Shown: positions 49,011 to 59,694 of the stretch, one piece after another | Numbering within the stretch: position 1 is the stretch's first letter | Layout of the letters: each line of letters starts with the position of its first letter | Source of the DNA: Dipteronia dyeriana | Lineage: Eukaryota; Streptophyta; Magnoliopsida; Sapindales; Sapindaceae | DNA length: 64,000 nucleotides | Direction: 5' to 3' | NCBI GenBank assembly: GCA_032871835.1 | Contig: CM065298.1 | Location: 97,773,891-97,837,890, forward strand | Translations under genes and position numbers: made by a program | Notes under the pieces: model-generated | What the model saw: only the letters and a program-made list of their open reading frames with translations | What the model was told of the DNA's origin: nothing | The model's database searches: none

Positions 49011-49459
49011 CTAGGGGAGACAGTACTATTGTGGATGGAAGAGGTGTGCATGTGTCTTCAATGAGACTAGTGTACACCATCGTCTACAGACAAAATGTTT
49101 GTAGCTATAAGTTCTAATATGTTCGAAATATTTATGTTTTTGAATTTCGATGATAACTTCTCAAAAATAAAATGTATGTTTGACCATATTTTACTAGGCG
49201 GATGTATAATTTAAATATAATGGAGAAAAACTTATGTGTATCGGGTGTATTGATGAATGGTGCACCACATCACTGGAGATGTGACATGTTGTTGACACAT
49301 GTGTATATATTATGTCTTTTTCTCTTACAATTCTGTGAAACCCTACGAACCATTGCCACCTAGAAAAAAAACACAAATTGTCAGTCTTTTTCTCCCACAA
49401 AGTTGATATCCTAAAAACCTAACAACAAAAATCACTGAAATCAACGACAACAACAATCC
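49011..49459 (+). repeat. duplicated flank, copy B
   Basis: Begins CTAGGGGAGACAGTAC and ends CAACAACAATCC, matching copy A with roughly 10-12% difference by eye. The exon-like continuation is separated from it by LINE 49471-53122. Confidence 0.8.
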
Positions 49460-49514
49460 ATGTCTAAATTTAAGGAATGAGGGAAAAGGTACACTATGTA
49501 AAGGCCCTAATCAA

Positions 49515-52500
49515 GTGAAGGGAGGAGTGCAGTCGTATTTTGAGGAACACTTCAAGAAGAGGGGTTTCTTTCGACCGAATATGATTGGTCTTTTAACAAA
49601 GCAAATTTCGGAAAAGGAAAGGTTAGACCTCGAGGTGGAATTTACTATAGAGGAAGTGTGGAGTGCTTTTGTGACTGTGAAGGAAACCAAGCTCCAGATC
49701 CCGATGGTCTTAATAATATTTTTATTAAGGCAATTGGGAGATATTAAAAGTTTATTATATGAATTTTCTCCATGAGTTCCATAGAGATGGTTTGGTTGTT
49801 AGTCAGTTGAACCATACTTTTAAAGCTCTTATTCTGAAGACAAAGATGCCCGAATCATTATCAAATTATAGAACCATCACTCTGGTTGGATCTCTTGACA
49901 AAGTATTGGCAAAGATTTTGGCTAATAGGTTAAAGCTAGTGATGAATTCAGTGATTAGTCCTACATAAATGGCATTTGTGAAGGATCGACGGATAACAAA
50001 TAGTTTTATTAGTGAAGAGGGGGTGATTCACTATTTGAAGAAGAAAGGAAACATAGGTATATTGGTCAAATTAGACTTCGAGAAGGCATATGACAGTGTG
50101 GAACACGATTTTCTATTAGAGGTGATATAGAAAATGGGTACTGGTTTGAGATGGCAACAATGGATTAGATGGTGCATAGTTTCTTCTTCTTTGTCTGTCT
50201 TAGTGAATGGTAGTCCCACGGGTCAATTTGCAATTGAAAGAGGCCTTCGTCAAGGCCATCCGTTGTCTCCCTTCCTCTTTAATTTGGTTGTGGAAATTTT
50301 GAGTTTGATGCTCTGCAAGGAAAAATCTTTGAATTTGATTAGAGGTGTGGGTTTTGGGGAAGATGTCATTCATATTTTGCATCTTCAATTCGTAGGTGAC
50401 ACTGTTTTATTTTTGTAGCCGAAATTGGAATATTTGTTAAATGCAAAAAGAATATTGAGGTGCTCTAAATTAGTATCAGGTCTGAAAATCAATTTTCACA
50501 AGTCATGTCGTGTTAGGATTGGTAAGAAAGAATCGCAAGAGGTTAATTGGGCTAAGGCTTTTAGGTGTGTGTCATCTGTATTGCCTATTAAGTACCTCGG
50601 TCTTTCTTTGGGTGGAATTCAAAGAGAGAAGCTTTTTGGTTACCAGTCAAATAAGGTGAAACAAAGACTTGCTCCGTAGAAAAGAGCACACATTTCAAAA
50701 GGAGGTAGGCTTGTTCTTATTATAGCAGTGTTATCTAGCCTGTGTTCATACTTCATGTTCATATTCCCAATGTTAGAGGTTCTGGCTAAAAAGATAGGGA
50801 AGATTCAGAGGAATATTTTTTGGAAAGATAGTATATCTAAAAAAAGAATTCATCTGGTTGATCGGGTGACCTTGTGTTAAAGCAAGAAAAATGGTGGCTT
50901 AGGTATTAGTAGGATGTCTGATAAAGGAATGAGTCTTATGGTTAAGTGGATTTGGAGGTTCGGAAGAGAAGAATCTTCCTTATAGAAGAAGGTCATATGC
51001 ACGAATTATGGTCTTACTTATAGTTCTTTATTGTGGGAAGGTTTGGGTATAAAGTCTGGTTCTCCAATTTTTTTTGCTATTTGCAGATTTTTGAGGACAG
51101 GCATCGTGCTTTTAATATCATTACCAAAGGTTTTCAGGTGGTGGTCGAAAATAGAGATCATATCAGATTTTGGAAGGACTTGTGTTGAGATTCTTTTCCT
51201 TTGTGGGTCGCTTTTCCTAGGATCTAAGCATTGACCTCTAACAAAGATTGGTTGTTGAAGGATTTGGGACGTTGGGATGAGTTTAAGTGGTCATAGGATG
51301 TGAAACTTAGAAGGCCTTTATTTAACTGGGAGATTAATCAGTGGGACTGTTTATGGTAACCTCACATAGCATCACGGTGAGGAAGAATTTTAAGGATACT
51401 ATGGCTGGGTCGTTTAGTTTTAATGGTATGTTTTCATGAAGATGTAATTCTGGCTTCCCTTTGGCAAGGAGTTTGCCCCCAAAAAATTGAGGTTTTCACT
51501 TGGCAGCTATTGAAGGGTAAAGTTATAGTACGTGAAGTGATGTTAGGGGTGGCCACAATTTGGTTAAACCGTCGGTTAAAAACTGAAACCAGATTTCTGA
51601 AACAGTAACCGAAACCGTTGGTTTGACAACTGATTAGAAACGGTTCGGTTACGGTTACGGTTAGCTGCCTTCCAAAACCGACGATTTAACTGCCAGTTTT
51701 AACCGGTGGTTATTATTATTATTTTAATTTTTGTTAGAACCAATCAAAGGCTGTCACATGGTAGCCTCCTTGAAAAAAATCCTGGTTAAAACCGAAACCA
51801 GAAGGTTTTGTAACCAAAACTGAAACTGAAATCGAAATCATCTAACCGACGATTTTAAAACCGTTCCTAACCGGTTTGGACGGTTTCAATTACGGTTACT
51901 CCCCTAAACGAAACTGTAACCATCGGTTTCTAACCGAAACCGAAACCGAAACCGAAACCGAACCGTGGTCACCCTAGGTGATGTGTAAATTTGGAATGAA
52001 TTATTTGGTATCTTTAGAATGTACGGTGTGTGGCTTAGCCTCGGAATCAATTGATCATTTGTTTCTCACTTGTGGATGGGCCAACAATTTATGGAGGAAA
52101 TGTATAGAGCGGTGGGAAGTTCAATGTTGTACGAATTCAAGTATTTTGTTTTGGTGGAACGAGTGGGTTGGTTTGTGTCCTTCTCCGACTAGTAAAACAG
52201 TGTGGAACATAATGTTTTATGCGATTGTATGGACCATTTTGGATAATAATAATAGCATGGTTTTTAAAAAACGCAAGCAAATCTTGGATTGGCTATGGAT
52301 ACAATAAGGTTTAGGGTGGCTCTCTAGTTTAAGAATCATGGCCAAGTGTTTGTGATTTAACCTTGTTGATGCCCTAAAGAAAGATGTGTTGACAGTAAAG
52401 CTAAGTTCAATGTTAAGTGGATTCAGTCTGCTGGTAAGGATCTCTTGTTCAATGTCGATGGTTCATCAAGAGGAAGCCCGAGTGATGCTGGAATAGGTGG

Positions 52501-52855
52501 GGTGCTGAGAGATTCAAATGGGAAGGTATTATGTTTGTTTTCGCTGTTTGTAGGTGTTGAGGATTCTAATTCGGCTGAAGTTATGGTAATTCATAAAGCT
52601 TGTTTTTTTATTGCTTATGATCAACGCTTATCGGGTGGGAAAATTTCCACTATTAGTGATTCCAAAACTGCTATTTCTTGGATTAATGGAAAGGATTTTG
52701 GTAATATTAAGCAGGTGAATTTGATTTTAGACATAAGAAATATACTCCAGAGCTTGATCGGCCTTTCTATATGTTTTATGCCATGGGGAATGAACTCTTT
52801 TACAGATAGTTTAGCTAAAGGGGGTTCTGGTAGATGTGGGTACAAAGTTGTATGA
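49515..52855 (+). pseudogene. LINE ORF2: reverse transcriptase, zf-RVT, RNase H
   Basis: RT begins in the linker ahead of the palm. NYRTITLVGSLDKVLAKILA is at about 49865, the palm motif VKLDFEKAYDSVEHDF near 50070, and RGLRQGHPLSPFLFNLVVE near 50245. The active-site motif reads FVGDTVLF (about 50390) where FADDTLLF is usual, so one catalytic Asp is replaced by Gly. The thumb and connection run to about 51500. The zf-RVT domain is split by an hAT MITE after KGKVIVREVM and resumes at 51978 (MCKFGMN, CTVCGLASESIDHLFLTC). RNase H at 52445-52855 keeps Asp, Glu and Asp (FNVDGSSRG, NSAEVMVI, ISDSKTAISW). About ten stops or frameshifts. Confidence 0.9.
51544..51976. mobile_element. hAT-type MITE inside the LINE
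   Basis: Ends TAGGGGTGGCCAC and GTGGTCACCCTA form inverted repeats. Flanks AGTGATGT (51536-51543) and GGTGATGT (51977-51984) are an eight-base duplication with one mismatch, as for hAT. The inside is built from AACCGAAACCG / CGGTTTCGGTT motifs. It splits the zf-RVT domain at one codon boundary. Confidence 0.85.
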
Positions 52856-53122
52856 AGCGATCTTTGATTTGGTCCTTCATGGAGCGGCTGTTTGTTTGGG
52901 TCGAAAGAAGATTTTTGGTGGCTTTACTGTAATGTTGTGCTTGGTCCTCTGTGGTCGCCTGGTTTTGCTTTCTTTTAAGGTTTTCTGCATTTTGATCTGG
53001 TCTTGTGCGTTTGGCCAGGAGTTTTTGCTTCCTTTTGTCAATTTAGATTTACAGATTGTGTTGGATGCTTGTATCTTGCCTAGTTGGCTTCTTTATCAAT
53101 AAACTTTGCTGTTTTTTTTTAA

Positions 53123-53254
53123 ATGTCTGAATTCGAGTTACCTGACACCTGATGATCTGAAAGTTCTACTACAAATTGAGCAAGAGGAGGTATTGGATGC
53201 CCGGGTACCTGATGTCAGTCACCCGGTTGTGGAAGCACATATTTGGATTGCTAG
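53123..53254 (+). pseudogene. exon-like unit, copy B (unknown gene)
   Basis: Starts ATGTCTGAATTC; the reading frame from this ATG stops after nine codons. In the next frame DDLKVLLQIEQEEVLD then ARVPDVSHPVVEAHIWIAR is open up to an AG|GT donor-like site at 53254. It is the partner of 48514-48649. Not a protein family I recognise. Confidence 0.4.
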
Positions 53255-53266
53255 GTCTGAATTCAG

Positions 53267-53454
53267 TGTTGGGTGTGCAACCAAAGTCGCACATTGGCTA
53301 GACATAGGGATGATATTGAGTATATAAGTATGGAAATAATCTCCATTGGTATGAGGCCTTTTGGGTAGAGACCCAAGAGCAAATCCATGCGGGCTTGGCC
53401 CAAAGCGGACAATATCATACCGATGTAGAGAATGTGGGTTCCGTACTTCTAACA
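53267..53454 (+). repeat. 5' LTR (type 1) of copia element E
   Basis: 188 bp, TGTTGGGTGTGC...TTCTAACA. It differs from the 3' copy at about 12 positions by eye, roughly 6%. The primer site ATTGGTATTAGAGC follows at 53455. Confidence 0.92.
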
Positions 53455-53533
53455 ATTGGTATTAGAGCTCCGGGTTGGGGCATATTATTCACACAAATCT
53501 AGGTTCTCTCGAGGTCGTCGATTCGTCGTGGAG

Positions 53534-54368
53534 ATGGGGTCAAAGAAGGAAATGCACAAGATTGAGAAATTCAATGGTTTGAATTTCAGCTTCTGGAAGA
53601 TACAAATGGAAGATTATCTGTAGCAGAAGGATCTGCACTGGCCAATAAAAGAGAGACCAAAGGATATGACCGATGAAGATTGGGAAAAGAAACGGAAACC
53701 GAAGAACATGGATGATGATGACTTTGAACTCCTGGACAGGAAAGCAGGTCGCCTTCAACGTAAAAGATCAACAGACAGCCACAGATCTAATAGATACCCT
53801 ATCATACCTATACGAACAGCCTTCTGCGGTAAGAAAAGTCCATCTTGTCAAGAAGTTATCAACCTTGAAGATGGCAGAGGATCAGAACTGTAAAGATTTT
53901 CTGAACCAGTTCAATGAAGTAAATGACAGGTTATGTTCTTTATCCATGGGGTTTGATGAGGAGTTTTTTGGGGTGTTTCTATTCACCCAAATGCCAGAAA
54001 GTTGGAAGACGACATGCCAATCGATTGCCAACTCATTCGGGAAAGAAAAGTTGAATCTTCAGCAGGTTATAAACATGATCATAACATAAGAGATCAGAAT
54101 ACGTGAAGAGGGATCAGGGGCATCTACATCTTCAGCATTGAGTTTGGAAGGTAGAGAAGGCAGAGACAGAAATCGAAACACAAGTCAACGGGGAAGATCA
54201 AAGTCTAGAGGTAAGTCCAAATCAAGAAATCAGGCTAACTATTCGGGAAACCAGCAACGAAGCAAAAGGGATGTTGAATGCTGGAATTGTGGTAAGAAAG
54301 GCCATCTCTCGTATGAGTGTAGACCTGGGAAGAAAGATAAAGGCAAGAGCAGTGCGAATTGTGTATAG
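53534..54368 (+). pseudogene. copia element E: gag
   Basis: ATG at 53534 (MGSKKEMHKIEKFNG) opens a typical copia gag. It continues with FSFWKIQMEDYL, then a stop at about 53622. Two frames then share the region 53666-54089 (KVHLVKKLSTLKM, FLNQFNEVNDRLCSL), showing a frameshift near 53745. The C-terminus holds an Arg/Ser-rich stretch and the CCHC knuckle CWNCGKKGHLSYEC near 54282. It ends at TAG 54366. Non-functional. Confidence 0.9.
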
Positions 54369-54419
54369 GAGGACTCAGATGTCTGCCATATCTACTCATT
54401 GGAAAGCAAGACAGAGTCC

Positions 54420-57400
54420 TAGGTCTTGGATTTGGTAGCGTCATTCCATGTCACACCTCACAGGGAATTGCTCGAGAACTACGTCTCTAGAAATATGGGT
54501 AAAGTGTATCTTGGTGACGATCAAGCATGCGACATTACCGGGAAGGGAGATGTGAAGATTCAACTGCAATGGTCAGTTTGGAAGCTGGACAATGTAAGGC
54601 ATATACCGTACTTAAGGAAGAATTTGATCTCCATTGGGCAACTGGCGTCAGATGGTTTTGTGACGACTTTCACAGGTGACAAGTGGAAGATCTCAAAGGT
54701 GCAATGACAATCGCCTGAGGAAGTAAGAATGGGTCGCTTTACACAACCACGGATAGGTGTGGTTAAGTCGCTATGGCGGAAAGCAAAGACGATCCGAACT
54801 TATGGCATTAGAGATTTGGGCACATAAGTTCTCAAGGGTTGAAGTTTCTGCATTCAAAAGGTAAGTTGCCAGATTTAAAATCAGTTGAGGTTGATTTCTG
54901 TGAGAGTTGTATTCTAGGAAAACATAAGCGAGTGAGCTTCAAGAGGACGGAAAGAATACCGATAAAAGAGAAGCTGGAACTAGTGCACACCGATGTTTGG
55001 GGTCCAGCTTCAGTCTCATTAACCGGAGGTAAACTATACTTCATCACTTTCATCGATGACCATTCCAGAAAGGTATGGGTTTACTTTCTAAAATACAAGT
55101 CTGAGGTATTTGATGCTTTCAAGATATGGAAAGCCATGGTTGAGAATGAGACAGGTTTGAAGATCAAAAAGCTATATTCAGACAATGGTGGAGAATATAA
55201 AGACAATGAGTTCAAAAGGTTTTGCTGCCAAAATGGGATAAAGCTTAGTAGAACGGTTCCTGTAACCCCACGGTAGAATGGCATAGCAAAACGGATGAAC
55301 AGAACATTGACTGAGAGAGCCATAAGCACGAGGCTACACTCAGGGCTGCCAAAACAGTTCTGGGCAGAAGTAGTCAATACAGCAACATATTTGATCAACA
55401 GAGGACCATCAAAGCTTTTGGACCTCGCTATACCAGAAGAGATCTGGACTGGGAAAGAGGTAAAACTTTCTCACCTTAAGTGTTTGGGTGTGTCTCTTAT
55501 GTACATGTAGGTGATCATGCGAGGAGTAAGCTAGTCGCCAAGTCAGTAAAGTGTACTTTGGTGGGCTATGGAGAGGATGTCTTTGGTTACAAGCAGTGGG
55601 ATGACCAAAACCGTAAGATGATCAGAAGTAGAGACGTTGTCTTTAACGAAAGGGTCATGTACAAAAACAGGAACACACAGAAGCTTGAGCCGGAAGAGCC
55701 AGAGTTTTTTGGATCGAATGATGTACAGGATAGAGAGATCATGGAACATATCAAACAGAATGATAAAGAGCAAGGTGTGCATCCCCAAGTACAATAACCA
55801 ATCCCACCTAGAGATGTTCCAATAACACAGGTCCAAAATACATTGAGAAGATCAACTCTAACTCCTATACCAAATAGGAAATACTTGCACTACATGTTGC
55901 TGACAGATGCGGGAGAACCTGAGTTCTATGATGAAGTTTGTCAGGGAGAAGATGCGAGCAAGTGGGAGTTTGCAATGAAGGATGAGATGGAGTCGTTGGC
56001 ATCTAACCAAACTTGGGAGTTAACCAAGTTGCTTGAAGGAAAGAAAGCCCTACAGAATAAGTGGGTGTATCGGATCAAGGAGGAACATGAAGGTTCCAAG
56101 AGATACAAGGTACGACTCGTAGTTAAAGGTTTCCAACAAATTGAAGGTATCGACTACTATGAAATTTTTTCTCCTGTTGTTAAACTAACTATGATCCGGT
56201 TAGTGTTAAGTATTGTCGATGGAGCAGTTAGATGTGAAGACTGCCTTTCTTCATAGAGATTTGGAGGAAGAGATATACATGAAGCAACCAGAGGGGTTTA
56301 CGGAAGATGGAATGGAAGAGTTGGTATGGAAGTTGACAAAGAGCTTGTATGGTTTAAAACAAGCTCCTCGATAGTGGTACAAGAAGTTCGATGGGTTCAT
56401 GCAAATGAATGGCTACTTGAGATGCAATGTTGACCATTGCTGCTACTTCAAAAGGGTTAATACCAGCTTTATAATATTGCTACTTTATGTTGATGACATG
56501 TTAGTAGCTGGTGCAGATTTAGAAGAGATAGATAATTTGAATAAGCGACTTTCTAGTGAATTTGAGATGAAGGATTTGGGTCCAAAAAAGAAAATTCTTG
56601 GAATGTGGATTAACATAAACTAACAGGAAGGTACATTGAAGCTTTCACAAGCAGAGTACGTTCAGAAGGTGTTACAGAGATTCAGCATGGGAAATGCTAA
56701 ACCAGTAAGAACACCTCTAACTAGTCACTTCAAGTTGTCTAAGGATCAAAGTCCGAAGACGGAAGAAGAGAAAGACTTCATGGTTAGGGTTTCTTATGCT
56801 TCAGCCATTGGAAGTCTAATGTATGCCATGACTTGCACAAGACCTGACATTTCCCAAGCAATGGGAGTTGTGAGCCGCTACATGTCCAATCCGGGCAAGC
56901 CTCACTGGGAGGCAGTGAAATGGATCCTAAGATAACTGCAGGGTACGACAGAGAAATGTCTAACCTTCAAGAGAGATGAACTCAAGCTGGAAGGTTATAT
57001 GGATTCAGATTTTACCAGTGAAGTGGATCATAGAAGAAGTACCACTGGATATATGTTTACAATGACGAGTACTACAGTTAGTTGGGTGTCCCAGTTGAAG
57101 AAGATAGTGACAATCTCTGCAACAGAAGCTGAGTATGTGGCTGTGACAGAAGCAAGCAAAGAACTGATATGGTTACAAAGGTTGTTAGCCAAGTTGGGAT
57201 TCGATCAAGTGATGAATGTGTCGCATAGTGACAGTCAAAGTGCAATACACTTGGCCAAGAATTCAACGTTTCATTCTAGGACCAAGCATATAGACATGCA
57301 CTACCACTTCATTCGATCATTAATTGATGAATGAGTGTTGAAGCTAGTGAAGATTGCAGGAACTAAGAATCTGGCTGATATGTTAACCAAGCCAGTCACT

Positions 57401-57448
57401 ATTGAAAAACTGGAGTTATGCGCAACTTCAATGGGTCTTCAAGAGTAA
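54420..57448 (+). pseudogene. copia element E: protease-integrase-RT-RNase H
   Basis: The protease at 54420 reads VLDLVASFHVTPH, so the DSGA active site has become DLVA. Preintegrase and integrase follow at 54840-55500: CESCILGKHKRVSF, HTDVWGPASV, LYSDNGGEYKD, then a stop and AKRMNRTL near 55287, where the third catalytic Glu is Lys. RT covers 55900-56640, with LYGLKQAPR near 56350 and intact LLYVDDMLVAG near 56485. RNase H covers 56990-57448 (STTGYMFTM, ATEAEYVAVTEASKE). The reading ends at TAA 57446-57448. About eight stops, many TAA/TAG/TGA at former Gln, Arg or Trp positions. Confidence 0.92.
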
Positions 57449-57525
57449 AGACATGGGGAATGAGCGCACCGTAATTTATCCGCTAAGTTATCAAGGAAGG
57501 ATGGAGAACGCCTATTGAGTTTCAG

Positions 57526-57541
57526 TCTTCAAGTGGGAGAT
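57526..57541 (+). other. internal polypurine tract of copia element E
   Basis: TTCAAGTGGGAGAT just before the type 2 LTR, the usual position for plus-strand priming of the gag-pol-bearing family. Confidence 0.75.
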
Positions 57542-58172
57542 TGTTGGGTAATGTGAAGCCAGAAACAGGTGAAGAAAACAATTCTGGCAGGTGGCACGGC
57601 GGCGACCGAGGTGGAGGCAGTGACCCAGACCGTGGCACACACAGTGAAGAATCATAGAGAAGACATGTTGTGCGTACCGCGGTGCAGACAAAATGCACAC
57701 ACCGTGGTCTGTGGAGCGGAGTTTCACAGACGTGTTACACGTTGTGGACCGCGGCGCAGGCATGTGCCCACACAGCTGTCCAAACCGCGATAAAGACGGG
57801 TTTTGCGAGAAATAGGAAATCCTGTGTGCACAAGCAATTGGAATAGGAAATAGATTCCAATTGGGACTTTGACTAACCCTAGTGCTCCCATATAAATACC
57901 ACTATTATTTGTACTTAAAAGGGAGAGAAGAATAGAGCAGAAAAATAGTGCGTGTGTGTGAGAAAATTGCTAAAGAGAGAGAGCAATTGTAGAGAGACTG
58001 AAAGAGAGACAGAGAGATTGTAATCAACTCTGAGATATAGTGGATTGAGTACGGTGCGCTCTGTCGACGTAGGCAAATTGCTGAACCACGTAAAATCTTT
58101 TGTGTCTAATTTTATTATTGCTTTCTATTTTGTGTTTTAGATTTGTGTGATTGCAATTTCTTCTTGATAACA
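57542..58172 (+). repeat. single type 2 LTR inside copia element E
   Basis: 631 bp, from TGTTGGGTAATGTG to TTCTTGATAACA. It has a TATA-like CATATAAATAC near 57890, GAGA-rich sequence (57960-58020) and a TTTTATTATTGC 3' part. It is followed by a primer-binding site (GTGGTATCAGAGAC). It is not related to the type 1 LTR beyond the terminal TGTTGGG. Confidence 0.85.
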
Positions 58173-58440
58173 AGTGGTATCAGAGACGTGCCCCATACTT
58201 GGCCGAGACGTAGCTGAACGAAGCTAGGAGATGGTAGGCCCCAGGTAGCTCACGATGGGACCGTGATGTTAGCTCTCGAGGCAGGAGATGCTCCAGATCT
58301 TCACATAAGACGTGTGCTCCGGCGCGGTGGAGAGGAGTAACCTCGATGAAGTGGTGCCCCTAACATTGACGGATGGATGATCGCTTGAAGGGAGGTCCGG
58401 ACTGTGAAGATAATGATGGTCCTTTGTTCGAGGGGAGGAT
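58173..58440 (+). other. second primer site, non-coding internal segment and outer polypurine tract of element E
   Basis: Starts with GTGGTATCAGAGACG (primer site), contains GC-richer non-coding sequence (AGACGTAGCTGAACGAAGC, GGAGGTCCGG), and ends with the purine tract GAGGGGAGGAT before LTR type 1. It resembles the internal part of a small non-autonomous LTR element. Confidence 0.6.
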
Positions 58441-58628
58441 TGTTGGGTGTGCAACCAAAGTCCCATATTGGCTAGACATGGGGATGATCTTGGGTATATA
58501 AGTATGGAAATAATCTCCATTGGTATGAGGCATTTTGGGTAGAGACCCAAGAGCAAATCCGTGCAGGCTTGGTGCAAAGCGGACAATATCATACCAATGT
58601 GGAGAATGTGGGTTCCGTACTTCTAACA
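58441..58628 (+). repeat. 3' LTR (type 1) of copia element E
   Basis: 188 bp, same length as the 5' copy, ending TTCTAACA before TTCAG. Confidence 0.92.
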
Positions 58629-58633
58629 TTCAG

Positions 58634-58950
58634 GTTACCTTAGTCTGTAACTATTTTTGGAATACTCAGACCCGAGGTTTGTTATTCTTCTTTAGAATAC
58701 TCAACACACATAAGTAAAATTTTGTTGTCTCTTCAACATTTCGACTTCTGTGGATAAACAAAAGGGAGTGGACATATATATATATACACACACACCAGAT
58801 GAACAAACATACCAGCTGTAGAGAACCGTTTTAATTAGTTCCATCTGCACCACTAGCTATTACATCAATGTTGAGTTATCCGCCTTTGTAGTGGAGCGAT
58901 AATGTTTATGTTCTGTGTAGCATATCCAACCTGTGTATTAATTTATGGCT
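58634..58950. other. host sequence after element E, no gene seen
   Basis: Continuation of the exon-like unit's downstream sequence (GTTACCTTAGTCTG...). A short TA/CA microsatellite lies at about 58775-58795. Confidence 0.5.
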
Positions 58951-58952
58951 GC

Positions 58953-59175
58953 TGCATTAAGCCTCCTTCTGGCTGTATTGTGCAAGACTTGCCGAACAAT
59001 TGCTCACAGGTGATTTTTTTTTTTCGGTTTCCATACTGATCTAAGATATGTATAGTTGCTGAGACTTCATTAAAGTGAAAAGATTATTGGATTCTATAAT
59101 AGGACTACTGTTAACAATATAATTCAACAATTCACCTAAGAATCTAAAGGTTGTATCCATATCTTACTAAAAAGA
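58953..59175 (+). pseudogene. HD-ZIP IV gene fragment (end of exon 5 and intron 5)
   Basis: AAGCCTCCTTCTGGCTGTAT through CTCACAG then GTGATT aligns with 45885-45935 plus the following intron of the main gene; similarity continues to about 59170 (TTCACCTAAGAATCT). The coding part reads PPSGCIVQDLPNNCSQ. It keeps CAA (Gln, 58983-58985) where the main gene has TAA, and keeps the GT donor. The upstream and downstream exons are not found. Confidence 0.8.
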
Positions 59176-59380
59176 TTGTGAGTAATATTAAATATGAGGT
59201 TGATCAGAAGACTAGCAACAAAACAACAGTGTCAACACCAAGTCAACCTCGGTGCAAAACAGAGCAAAGAAAGGGAAGTTCTGGGTCAAGCAAGTTTGCT
59301 ACTATGATAGCTTATCCGGTAAGGTCAACATCCAAATAACAAGACTTTTGATTATTCTAATCAGACGATGGACGTTACAT
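59176..59380. other. unassigned sequence with a short open frame
   Basis: A 62-codon frame (59151-59339), rich in Ser, Thr and Lys, shows no recognisable domain. No support for a gene. Confidence 0.3.
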
Positions 59381-59682
59381 TGTTGACATAAAGATCAGAG
59401 CTCCTAACAACAGAAAAAAATTACCAAGGAACCATTTTTGGCGGGAAATTCTATTACGGTTGTAACAGAATTCAATCTTATCCAAATGTTAGTCTGCAAG
59501 TGGCTTGCGGCCACATGCCTATAAATATAAGCTTAGTCTCATAATGTAAATCACGAAGAAAGATACAAATTTATTAGAATGTGAATTCACTCTTTTGATT
59601 TGTTTTCACTTTTCTTGCTTTCTTCTTCTACTCTAGTTTTGCTTCACTTTGAAGCATTTGTTCAAATACTTGTTTTCTTATA
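59381..59682 (+). repeat. copia-like 5' LTR with primer site, element truncated
   Basis: TATA-like CCTATAAATATAAG near 59519, a transcribed CTTTCTTCTTCT tract, and an end TTTTCTTATA followed by TGGTATCTGAGC (59683), a primer-binding site one base from consensus. The start (TGTTGACATAAAG, 59381) is a guess. No gag beyond a few dozen codons is visible. Confidence 0.45.
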
Positions 59683-59694
59683 TGGTATCTGAGC

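Larger units (their letters stand above)
49471..53122 (+). mobile_element. L1-type LINE, 5'-truncated, inserted in the duplicated unit
   Basis: Flanked by ATGTCTAAATT (49460-49470) and ATGTCTGAATT (53123-53133), a near-perfect 11-bp target duplication. The 3' end is AATAAACTTTGCTG followed by a T-run and AA. 3652 bp including an hAT MITE of 433 bp. The endonuclease region is missing. Confidence 0.85.
53267..58628 (+). mobile_element. chimeric copia element E with two different LTR types
   Basis: A 5362-bp unit bounded by a pair of 188-bp LTRs (type 1) with perfect target duplications TTCAG (53262-53266 and 58629-58633). The order is LTR1, primer site, gag, pol, polypurine tract, a single 631-bp LTR of a different sequence (type 2), a second primer site, about 260 bp of non-coding sequence, a second polypurine tract, LTR1. 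The perfect outer duplication indicates that the outer LTR1 pair defines one insertion. The type 2 LTR has no partner in the window. Confidence 0.85.

Noticed and set aside
53267..58628. Element E as a simple insertion of one copia element into another
   Set aside because: Only one type 2 LTR is present and gag starts right after the type 1 primer site; a nested insertion would have two type 2 LTRs and its own target duplication.
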